Translations under genes and position numbers: made by a program
Notes under the pieces: generated by a model
Databases searched by the model: none
What the model was told of the DNA's origin: nothing
The model's input: only the letters and a program-made list of their open reading frames with translations
NCBI RefSeq assembly: GCF_900107675.1
Contig: NZ_FNRI01000001.1
Span: 434,001-498,000, forward strand
DNA length: 64,000 nucleotides
Origin: Alistipes timonensis JC136
Lineage (GTDB): Bacteria; Bacteroidota; Bacteroidia; Bacteroidales; Rikenellaceae
Direction: 5' to 3'
Shown: in pieces, positions 42,938 through 49,861 of the stretch
Layout: every line of letters begins with the position of its first letter
How positions within the stretch are numbered: the first letter of the stretch is position 1

Positions 42938-43819
42938 ATGAAACGACTCATAACCTTGCTTGCGGCCCTGGCCGCACTCCAGACATACGCCCAGAGAATT
43001 GAGGCGACGCTCCCCAGCCCCGACGCCAAGGCGATCGGCATGGGCGGCGTGATGATGACCACCCTTTCGGGCTCGCACGCCATCTACAACAACTCGGCGA
43101 TGGCTGTCTTTTCGCGCATGCCGTCGCAGATATCGTCGTCCTATTACGGACAGAAAAATTTCGATTACTATGCCGTATCGGGATTCTGCCGCTTCGACAA
43201 CGTCAACCTCGCACAGGTCGGCTGGCGTCAGTATCTCCGCGAGCACGGCAACAACGACATGGCCGTAGACCTGGGCTATTCGCGCCGCATGGGCGACAAC
43301 TGGTCGCTCGGCGTCGTGGCGCGCTACATGCACCTGAAACGCCCGGATATTTCGGCCGATGCGCTGGCCGTGGACCTCAGCGCCGCCTACCAACTGCCGC
43401 TGGAGAATGTCGGCAGTTATTCGACGCTGCGCGCAGGCGCCAAACTGGGCAATCTGGGCGGCTATGTCGACGATACGGATTATACGCTTCCGATGGATTT
43501 CACCGTCGGTGCGGCTCTCGACACGTTCCTCTCCGATGCACACGAGATCACCGTCGGCACCGACGTAGGCTACTATTTCTCCCCGAAAGCGGTCCGCGGA
43601 TTCCAGATGTCGGTGGGTGCGGAATACAACCTCATGCAGTTGGTCCAACTGCGCACGGGCTATCACTACGGCGAACAGCGCGACTACTATCCGAGTTACT
43701 GGACCGTCGGCGCCGGCGTGCGCATCCTCCACCTGCGGTTGGACTTCGCCTACCTCTTCGCCAAGAAAGACACGCTCCTGCGCAATACCTACAGCATCAG
43801 TTTCGGGCTGGATTTCTAA
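42938..43819 (+). CDS. PorV/PorQ-family outer-membrane barrel protein
   Basis: The 293-residue product has an 18-residue signal peptide (QTYA/Q) and a FadL-like barrel pattern. The diagnostic opening SPDAKAIGMGGVMMTTLSGSHAIYNNSAMAVF (near residues 27-58) is shared with PorV and PorQ of the type IX secretion system, and the protein ends with an aromatic residue (GLDF). No other type IX genes are in the window, so a secretion role is uncertain. A longer in-frame start at 42770 is excluded because the promoter lies downstream of it. Its 3' end overlaps the convergent phosphatase gene by 23 bp. Confidence 0.8.
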   Translation: MKRLITLLAALAALQTYAQRIEATLPSPDAKAIGMGGVMMTTLSGSHAIYNNSAMAVFSRMPSQISSSYYGQKNFDYYAVSGFCRFDNVNLAQVGWRQYLREHGNNDMAVDLGYSRRMGDNWSLGVVARYMHLKRPDISADALAVDLSAAYQLPLENVGSYSTLRAGAKLGNLGGYVDDTDYTLPMDFTVGAALDTFLSDAHEITVGTDVGYYFSPKAVRGFQMSVGAEYNLMQLVQLRTGYHYGEQRDYYPSYWTVGAGVRILHLRLDFAYLFAKKDTLLRNTYSISFGLDF

Positions 43820-44285
43820 GATATTCCATAATCCCCTCGCATCCATCCTCCAGCATGTCGAGCACCAGCTCGAAGCCCTCGTGTCCCTCGTAATAGGGGT
43901 CGGGGACATAGGTGCGGTCGGGATGTCGGCGGCAGAACTCCGCCATGCGGTATATTTTGCGGGCGGCCTCGCGGGAAGGCGCCAGGCGGTTGAGCGTCTC
44001 GTAGTTCCTGTCGTCCATAGCGACAATCATGTCAAAACGGTCGAAATCCTCCTCGCTCACCTGCCGGGAGCGATGTGTCAATGCATATCCCCGGCGCGAA
44101 GCGGCGCTGCGCATGCGTGCATCGGGCAGTTCGCCCCGGTGACCTCCATAGGTGCCTGCCGAGTCGATCGTGAACCGGTCGGCGACTCCCTGCTTCTCCA
44201 CCATGTCGTGCATGATGCCGTCGGCGGCCGGAGAGCGGCAAATATTGCCCAAACAGACGAATAAAATCCTTGTTTTCGATTCCAT
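43797..44285 (-). CDS. Low-molecular-weight protein tyrosine phosphatase
   Basis: The 162-residue phosphatase has the P-loop VCLGNICRSP (Cys11, Arg17) at the N-terminus and the general-acid loop DPYYEG near residue 128. It removes phosphate from protein tyrosine or possibly arginine. In many bacteria such enzymes act with a BY-kinase to control capsule or exopolysaccharide export, but no kinase is nearby. The ATG at 44285 is 4 bp after a TATCTTTA box, which rules out the long N-terminal extension that the open frame would allow. Confidence 0.93.
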   Translation of the reverse strand: MESKTRILFVCLGNICRSPAADGIMHDMVEKQGVADRFTIDSAGTYGGHRGELPDARMRSAASRRGYALTHRSRQVSEEDFDRFDMIVAMDDRNYETLNRLAPSREAARKIYRMAEFCRRHPDRTYVPDPYYEGHEGFELVLDMLEDGCEGIMEYLRNPARN

Positions 44286-44289
44286 GCCG

Positions 44290-44297
44290 TAAAGATA
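44290..44297 (-). promoter_or_regulatory. -7 box TATCTTTA of the LMW phosphatase gene, likely leaderless
   Basis: A near-consensus box whose last base is 4 bp from the ATG at 44285. The divergent DoxX gene starts 38 bp away. Confidence 0.5.
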
Positions 44298-44335
44298 ACG
44301 ATTTTTTCGGAACGCGAATTGCAGAATACAGGGGC

Positions 44336-44764
44336 ATGGAAAAGAAAATATCTGATCGGATCGGACAATCCCGCTGCATGGACTGGGCCGTGCTTTACAT
44401 GCGGCTGTTCGCGGGAGCCATGATGCTGTTTCACAACATCGGCAAAATACAAAATTACAACGAAATAATAGCTTCATATCCAACGGTGCTCAACATCAAT
44501 CCCGCCGTCGTATTTGTCGTCGTGTCGGTCGCAGAAGTGTTGCTGGCCGTGCTTGTCATCATGGGACTGTGGGTGCGTCAGGCGGCGTTCCTGATGGCGC
44601 TGGGTGTCCTCCTGACATTCGTCTGGGGCGGACTCGGCGCCGGGGAGCCCGAGTTCGTATGGCTGGGTATCTATGTCTTTCTGATCGTTTCCGGAAGCGG
44701 ATTTTACGGATTCGACACCGCCCTCGCCGCTGCAGGCGGAAAAAAGAGACCAATCGAACAATAA
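44336..44764 (+). CDS. DoxX-family membrane protein
   Basis: The 142-residue protein has four hydrophobic helices and the DoxX motifs: WAVLYMRLFAGAMMLFHNIGKI near residues 17-38, VSVAEVLLAVLVIMGL near 63-78 and a GSGFYGFD tail near 120-127. DoxX proteins are small membrane proteins linked to redox or thiosulfate metabolism in a few organisms. Here the role is unknown. It is divergent from the LMW phosphatase with a 50-bp shared upstream region. Confidence 0.8.
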   Translation: MEKKISDRIGQSRCMDWAVLYMRLFAGAMMLFHNIGKIQNYNEIIASYPTVLNINPAVVFVVVSVAEVLLAVLVIMGLWVRQAAFLMALGVLLTFVWGGLGAGEPEFVWLGIYVFLIVSGSGFYGFDTALAAAGGKKRPIEQ

Positions 44765-44802
44765 TAGGACTGCCGACATTCCCTATGTTCGAAGAAATGT
44801 CG

Positions 44803-44810
44803 TATCTTTG
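44803..44810 (+). promoter_or_regulatory. -7 box TATCTTTG of the YtfJ-BamA-EptA operon
   Basis: A perfect box 41 bp upstream of the ATG at 44852. The following three genes are closely spaced and probably read from here. Confidence 0.65.
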
Positions 44811-44851
44811 ACGCGATTTGTTTTCGTTAGACACCACAAAAACAGAACGTA

Positions 44852-45370
44852 ATGAAGATGAAAGTAATCGTGATGCTGGCAGCTTTCGCGCTGACCGCAT
44901 CGGCAGCCTCGGCGCAGGAGTTGCCCCGCAAGGTGCAGAACGTCGAAGTGCTCGACCTGGATGGCAAACCGGCCAAACTGCCTCATTTCGGCGAAAAGAA
45001 CCTGATGATATTCTACGTGGATCCCGACCGGCACAAACAGAACGAGGATTTCACCATCGAACTGGAGAAGAACGGCCGCGCGGCGAGCGAAAACATCTAC
45101 GGCTTCGGGGTGATGAATCTCAAAGACGCTCCGATGGTTCCCAACGGCATGGCCCGCAGCATGGCCAAGAAACGCACGGCTTCGAACGGCGCCACGGTGC
45201 TGGCCGACCAGGACCGCATCCTGAGCACGGCGTGGAAGTTGGGCGACTGCAATAATCAGTTCGTGCTGATGATCGTATCGAAGGAGGGCGAGTTGGTGTT
45301 CCTGCGCAAGGGCATCCTCTCCGACGCGGACAAGGAGGCCTTTTACGAGACCATCGAGCAATATAAATAG
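44852..45370 (+). CDS. Exported thioredoxin-like protein, YtfJ-type
   Basis: The 172-residue product has a 22-residue signal peptide (ASAASA/Q) and a thioredoxin-fold pattern without a CxxC site: KNLMIFYVDPDRHKQNEDF near residues 49-67, VLADQDRILSTAWKLGD near 115-131 and FVLMIVSKEGELVFLRKGILSDADKEAF near 136-163. This is similar to the YtfJ family. YtfJ function is unknown. It is periplasmic and first in an operon with a BamA-like protein (6 bp gap) and a phosphoethanolamine transferase. Confidence 0.68.
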   Translation: MKMKVIVMLAAFALTASAASAQELPRKVQNVEVLDLDGKPAKLPHFGEKNLMIFYVDPDRHKQNEDFTIELEKNGRAASENIYGFGVMNLKDAPMVPNGMARSMAKKRTASNGATVLADQDRILSTAWKLGDCNNQFVLMIVSKEGELVFLRKGILSDADKEAFYETIEQYK

Positions 45371-45376
45371 GTCTCG

Positions 45377-46573
45377 ATGGTGCGCAGAATCGTTGTCCTG
45401 ATCCTCGTGCTCTCAGGTTCGGTCCTCACGGGCCGGGCCCAGGAGGAGGGCACCCGTATTGCAGACGGCGACACGCTGCACTACACCTACACCCCGCTGC
45501 CGCAGGAGGCTCCCCGAAAGAAACCTTTCCTGCGGCGCGTCGTCGATTATTTCGGCGAGTCGACCATCGACAAGACTTTCGAGAAGAAAATCGACTTCAC
45601 GTTTGCCGGAGGTCCCAGCTATTCGAAGAACACGAGTTTCGGCATCGGTCTGCTGGCTGCGGGACTCTACCGCCTCGACCGTACGGACTCGATCACGGCG
45701 CCTTCCGACGTTTCGATCTTCGCCAACGTCTCGGTTTCGGGATTCTATGCGCTGGGCGTAACGGGAAACAACATCTTCGCGCATAACAAACGCCGTATAA
45801 ACTATACGGTGATGTTCGCTTCGGCGCCCCGTAGTTTCTGGGGCATCGGCTACAACGCGGGGCGTGACAACTCCGAAAGCACCTATTCCGAGAAACGCTA
45901 CCTGGTCGAAGGGCGCTACCTGCACGAGTTCCTGCCCCACACCTACATCGGCGGACTGGTGAGTTTCGAACACACGCGGGGTTTGAAGTTCACCGAACCG
46001 GCGTACCTCCGCGGAGAGAAGATGAAATACACGGCGACGGGTATCGGGGCGATCCTCGAATACGATTCGCGCGACTTCATTCCCAATCCGTTCCGGGGCC
46101 TCTATGTGAGTTTTCAGGAAACGCTCTTCCCGAAAGGGCTCGGAAACTGCGGCAAAACGCTGTGGCGCACGACCTTCACGGCCGACGCCTACCAGCGGGT
46201 GTGGAAAGACGGTATCCTCGCCGCCGACCTCTATGCGGTGTTCAATACCGACGGCACGCCGTGGCCGATGCTCGCCCGGCTGGGCGGCAGCCAGCGGATG
46301 CGCGGCTATTACCAGGGCCGTTATACGGACAACGATATGATTACCCTGCAGATCGAGCTGCGCCAGCGCATCTGGCGGCGGATCGGATGTGCGGTCTGGG
46401 GCGGTGCGGGCAACGTGTTTCCGTCGCTCGGCGAGTTCGATTGGTCGCAGACGCTTCCCAACTACGGCATCGGCTTCCGGTGGGAGCTCAAAAAAAGAGT
46501 TAACGTTCGCCTCGATTACGGATTCGGCAAGAAAACAAGCGGTTTCCTGCTAAGCATAAACGAGGCATTTTAA
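45377..46573 (+). CDS. BamA/TamA-family outer-membrane barrel protein
   Basis: The 398-residue product has a signal peptide (TGRA/Q near residue 21) and a surface-antigen barrel domain. The Omp85 hallmark motif appears as QRMRGYYQGRYTDN near residue 312, and the chain ends in Phe. POTRA domains are absent; the region before the barrel is only about 60 residues. It may be a transporter or enzyme-like Omp85 relative rather than the essential BamA. It sits 6 bp after the YtfJ-like gene and 14 bp before eptA, suggesting envelope work. Confidence 0.78.
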   Translation: MVRRIVVLILVLSGSVLTGRAQEEGTRIADGDTLHYTYTPLPQEAPRKKPFLRRVVDYFGESTIDKTFEKKIDFTFAGGPSYSKNTSFGIGLLAAGLYRLDRTDSITAPSDVSIFANVSVSGFYALGVTGNNIFAHNKRRINYTVMFASAPRSFWGIGYNAGRDNSESTYSEKRYLVEGRYLHEFLPHTYIGGLVSFEHTRGLKFTEPAYLRGEKMKYTATGIGAILEYDSRDFIPNPFRGLYVSFQETLFPKGLGNCGKTLWRTTFTADAYQRVWKDGILAADLYAVFNTDGTPWPMLARLGGSQRMRGYYQGRYTDNDMITLQIELRQRIWRRIGCAVWGGAGNVFPSLGEFDWSQTLPNYGIGFRWELKKRVNVRLDYGFGKKTSGFLLSINEAF

Positions 46574-46587
46574 GAGCTATTTGGTTT

Positions 46588-48300
46588 ATGAGTGCTGATA
46601 CGAACCGGAAAAACAGACGGCGGGTTGTCAAAACCCGCAGCCGTTTCACCACGCTGCTGACCGTCTATTTCTTCGTGGCGCTGATTATCCCCAATTGTGT
46701 GTTGGCCAACACCGAGCCCTACTCGGTGTGGACCGTCGAGTCGCTGATCCTCATGCCGCTGGGGTTCTACATGATGTGGAGCGTAGCCCTGCGCCGTTCG
46801 GGCGTGATGATCTGGCTGGCGTTCCCGTTCATCTTCTTCTGTGCCTTCCAGATCGTGCTGTTGTACCTCTTCGGCAATTCGATCATCGCCACCGATATGT
46901 TTACCAACCTTCTGACGACCAATCCGGGCGAGGCGGGCGAACTGCTGGGCAACATCTATCCTTCGGTGGTGCTGGTCTGCGTGATCTATCTGCCGCTGCT
47001 GTGGTTCGCGGCGCGCGAGATAGGCCATAAACGCTACATCACCCGCACGGCACGCATGAACATCGGCCTGACCGGCGCGGCGCTCTTTGCATTGGGACTG
47101 CTGGCCCTGTGGCCCGCCTACCACGTGAGCGAGGACCGGCACGTGCTGCGCGACGAAATCTTCCCCCTGAACATCCTCTACAACCTCGGGCTGAGCGGCT
47201 CGGAGTTCCGCAAGTCGTTCAATTACGAAAAGACCTCCGCAGGTTTCACCTACGAGGCCCGGCGCACGGCCGAAGCCCCCGGACGCGAAGTCTATGTATA
47301 TATTATAGGTGAAGCCGCGCGGGCCATGAACTGGCAGTTGTACGGCTACGAACGCGAGACCAATCCCTTGCTGTCACAGGAGAAGGGACTGGTGGTGTTC
47401 CGCGATATGCTCACCCAGAGCAACACCACGCACAAGAGCGTGCCGCTGATCCTCTCGTCGGTAGCCACCGACGAACACGAGGAACTGTACCGCCGCAAGG
47501 GACTTCCGGCGTTGTTCAACGAGGCGGGCTTCGATACGTGGTTCATCTCCAACCAGTCGCGGCAGGGCGCCATGATCGACCACCTGGCCCACGATGCCAA
47601 GCACCTGATTTACATTCGTTCGCCGCGCCACGACACGCAGTTGCTCGACGAGATGCGCAAAGTGCTCGAAAGGAGCAGTGAGCAGAAGATCCTTTTCATC
47701 CTCCACTGCTACGGGTCGCATTTCAGCTACCACCAGCGTTATCCGCGGGAGTTCGCCTATTTCCAGCCCGACGACGACGTGGCGATCGCCAAACAGCACC
47801 GCCCGATGCTGGTCAACGCTTACGACAACTCGATTCGCTATACGGACTACGTGCTGTCGCAAATCATCGACTACCTCGGGTCGCTCGAAAACACCTCCTC
47901 GGCGCTGCTCTACTGTGCCGACCACGGCGAGGACCTGATCGATGACGGCCGCGAACGCTTCCTGCATGCCTCGCCCACCACCACGGCCTACCAACTTTAT
48001 GTGGCATCGCTGGCATGGTTCTCGGAGAGTTACCGGGAGCATTTCCCCCGGAAAGTCGCCGCCGCCGAGGCTAATGAAACGGCTCCGGCCACGACCCATG
48101 CGTTGTTCCACACCATGGCTGACATGGCTTCGATCCAGGGACGGTTCCTCTCGACGAAAGTTTCGCTCGTGAGCCCCGACTTCGACCGTCAGGCCCCGCG
48201 CCGCTATCTGAACGACCATAACGAGGCCGTACCCTACCGCAAAACGGGACTCCGGCCCGAAGACATGGAGGTGTTCCGGCGTTACGGAATCCAACCTTAG
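46588..48300 (+). CDS. Lipid A-type phosphoethanolamine transferase
   Basis: The 570-residue protein has five N-terminal membrane helices (to about residue 190) and a periplasmic sulfatase-fold domain. EPT-family features are visible: YIIGEAARAMNWQLYGY near 236 (metal Glu), QSNTTHKSVPLILS near 274 with the nucleophile Thr, and YCADHGEDLIDDGRERFLHASP near 437 (metal Asp/His). These enzymes move phosphoethanolamine from phosphatidylethanolamine to lipid A or glycans and raise resistance to cationic peptides. It is chromosomal and in an operon with outer-membrane genes, so I would not call it an mcr gene. Confidence 0.88.
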   Translation: MSADTNRKNRRRVVKTRSRFTTLLTVYFFVALIIPNCVLANTEPYSVWTVESLILMPLGFYMMWSVALRRSGVMIWLAFPFIFFCAFQIVLLYLFGNSIIATDMFTNLLTTNPGEAGELLGNIYPSVVLVCVIYLPLLWFAAREIGHKRYITRTARMNIGLTGAALFALGLLALWPAYHVSEDRHVLRDEIFPLNILYNLGLSGSEFRKSFNYEKTSAGFTYEARRTAEAPGREVYVYIIGEAARAMNWQLYGYERETNPLLSQEKGLVVFRDMLTQSNTTHKSVPLILSSVATDEHEELYRRKGLPALFNEAGFDTWFISNQSRQGAMIDHLAHDAKHLIYIRSPRHDTQLLDEMRKVLERSSEQKILFILHCYGSHFSYHQRYPREFAYFQPDDDVAIAKQHRPMLVNAYDNSIRYTDYVLSQIIDYLGSLENTSSALLYCADHGEDLIDDGRERFLHASPTTTAYQLYVASLAWFSESYREHFPRKVAAAEANETAPATTHALFHTMADMASIQGRFLSTKVSLVSPDFDRQAPRRYLNDHNEAVPYRKTGLRPEDMEVFRRYGIQP

Positions 48301-48358
48301 GTTCCGATTTCATGCGTCCATTTCCGCATATCCCCCGGACGGACGGGACAAACAAGAA

Positions 48359-48394
48359 ACAATAAAGGCTGCCCGAAAAGGCAGCCTTTATTGT
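48359..48394. terminator. Bidirectional terminator between the EptA-like and histone H1-like genes
   Basis: A perfect 15-bp stem (48359-48373 with 48380-48394) with a CGAAAA loop and A/T-rich ends. Confidence 0.88.
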
Positions 48395-48408
48395 GAACCG
48401 AGTTCGAA

Positions 48409-48582
48409 TTATTTCGCAGCGTCTACGGAAACCTTGCGGAACTCCTTCATCAGCTTCGAAAGCTCCAGAGCCGATTTACGGGCACGGGTGCCGGCAGCTT
48501 TGTTGTTCTTCTCAACCTGAGCAGCTGCATTGGCTGCAAATACCTCAAACTCTGCGTTAATTTTTGCTACTAACTCTTTCAT
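48409..48582 (-). CDS. Histone H1-like small protein
   Basis: The 57-residue protein starts at the ATG at 48582 and matches the short histone H1/Hc1-like proteins of Bacteroidota: MKELVAKINAEFEVFAANA, then KAAGTRARKSALELSKLMKEFRKVS. It is mainly helical and basic in its second half and presumably binds DNA as a nucleoid protein. A much longer antisense frame passes through it, but that frame has no family match. It has its own TATCTTTG promoter and lies between a terminator and a divergent efflux operon. Confidence 0.85.
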   Translation of the reverse strand: MKELVAKINAEFEVFAANAAAQVEKNNKAAGTRARKSALELSKLMKEFRKVSVDAAK

Positions 48583-48616
48583 AGTTTTATTTATTAAATT
48601 GGGTTTGTTATCAACG

Positions 48617-48624
48617 CAAAGATA
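48617..48624 (-). promoter_or_regulatory. -7 box TATCTTTG of the histone H1-like gene
   Basis: A perfect box in an AT-rich stretch, 34 bp before the ATG at 48582. A TTG lies 17 bp upstream (48644-48642). Confidence 0.7.
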
Positions 48625-48721
48625 TAAAAATATTCTAAACTCAATCGCCCGGAGAACGAAAAAACAGCATTTTTTCACCAAAAAAGTCCATTTTACGGGG
48701 GCACCGGTACGTTTTTTGCCC

Positions 48722-48744
48722 TTACCCGGGGGTAAAACATACCC
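48722..48744 (+). promoter_or_regulatory. Overlapping palindromes before the RND efflux operon (possible operator)
   Basis: TTACCC-GG-GGGTAA (48722-48735) shares its right arm with GGGTA-AAACA-TACCC (48730-48744). The pair ends 3 bp before the adaptor ATG. A weak -7-like TACGTTTT lies at 48708-48715, so a repressor bound here would cover the start site. Confidence 0.4.
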
Positions 48745-48747
48745 TAT

Positions 48748-49857
48748 ATGGATAAATTCTACCTTACAGCAGGCCTCTTTGCAGCGCTTCTCACGGGCTG
48801 CGGAAAACACGCTTCCCGGCAGGCGATGCCTCCCCTGCGGGTCGAAGTGGCCGAGGCCGCCGTGGACTCCGTTCCCAACCGGATGAGCTTTATCGGCTAC
48901 CTTGCGAGCAATTTCGACGCCGTGATCCAGCCGCGCGTGAACGGTTACCTGTCGTCGAAACGCTACGGCAACGGCATGCCCGTCAAACGGGGACAGTTGC
49001 TCTTCACCATCGATCCCGACCAGCTTTCGACCTCGATGCTGGCTGCCGAGGCCCAGTTGGAATCGGCCCGTGCGCAGGCCATCGAGGCACGCAACAACTA
49101 CGACCGTGCGGTGCCCCTGGCGAAGATCGACGCCATCAGCCAGTCGCAGCTGGACCAGTATACCGCACAATGGAAAGCCGCCGAAGCCTCGGTGCGCGCG
49201 GCCGAACAGACGCTCAGCAGCGCCCGGATGAATGTCGGCTACGCCGAGCTGCGCTCCCCGATCGACGGCATCATCGAGCATACGGCGGCGCATGTCGGCG
49301 ACTACGTGGGACCCGGTACGCAGTTCAGCGTGCTGACGACCGTGTCGAACATCGACACGCTGACGGTCGACGTGGCAATCCCGATGTCGCAATACCTCCG
49401 CTATGCCGGCGACCGCACGTCGATCTACGACAACGAGGGGCTGCTCTCGGACATCCGCCTCGTGCTGGCCGACGGCACGCAATATCCCCACGCAGGGCTC
49501 TACGACTATACGCGCAAGGACGTATCGTCCACCACGGGGACGCTCGTGCTGGTGGTGATGTTCCCCAATCCTGACGAGACGCTGAAACCTGGGCAGTTCG
49601 CCCGTGTGGAGGCCAACGTAGGCCCCGTGCGACCGCGCGTCGTCGTGCCCCAGCAGGGCGTGAGCCAGGCCCAGGACCTCAGTTCGGTGTGGGTCGTCAC
49701 GGCCGACAGCACGGCGCAGTACCGCCGCGTCACTCCGGGCGACACTTACGGCGCGCTGTGGTGCATCGACGAGGGGTTGGAACCGGGTGAACGGATCGTG
49801 GTTTCCGGGCAGCAGAAGTTGCGCAACGGCGCGAAGGTGATTCCCGAAAAGAGGTAG
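48748..49857 (+). CDS. RND efflux periplasmic adaptor lipoprotein
   Basis: The 369-residue protein has a lipoprotein signal with lipobox LTGC (Cys18). A biotinyl-lipoyl-like half motif (FDAVIQPRVNGYLSSKRYGNGMPVKRGQLLFTIDP near residues 56-90) is followed by a helical hairpin (about 95-165), the second lipoyl half (YAELRSPIDGIIEHTAAHVGDYVGPGT near 166-192) and beta-barrel/MP domains. This is the AcrA/MexA layout. It links the inner-membrane pump to the outer-membrane channel encoded downstream. The pump gene starts 4 bp after its stop. Confidence 0.95.
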   Translation: MDKFYLTAGLFAALLTGCGKHASRQAMPPLRVEVAEAAVDSVPNRMSFIGYLASNFDAVIQPRVNGYLSSKRYGNGMPVKRGQLLFTIDPDQLSTSMLAAEAQLESARAQAIEARNNYDRAVPLAKIDAISQSQLDQYTAQWKAAEASVRAAEQTLSSARMNVGYAELRSPIDGIIEHTAAHVGDYVGPGTQFSVLTTVSNIDTLTVDVAIPMSQYLRYAGDRTSIYDNEGLLSDIRLVLADGTQYPHAGLYDYTRKDVSSTTGTLVLVVMFPNPDETLKPGQFARVEANVGPVRPRVVVPQQGVSQAQDLSSVWVVTADSTAQYRRVTPGDTYGALWCIDEGLEPGERIVVSGQQKLRNGAKVIPEKR

Positions 49858-49861
49858 CCCT

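Noticed and set aside
46588..48300. Mobile colistin-resistance (mcr) gene
   Set aside because: No mobile element nearby and base usage fits the neighbours; family membership alone does not make it mcr.
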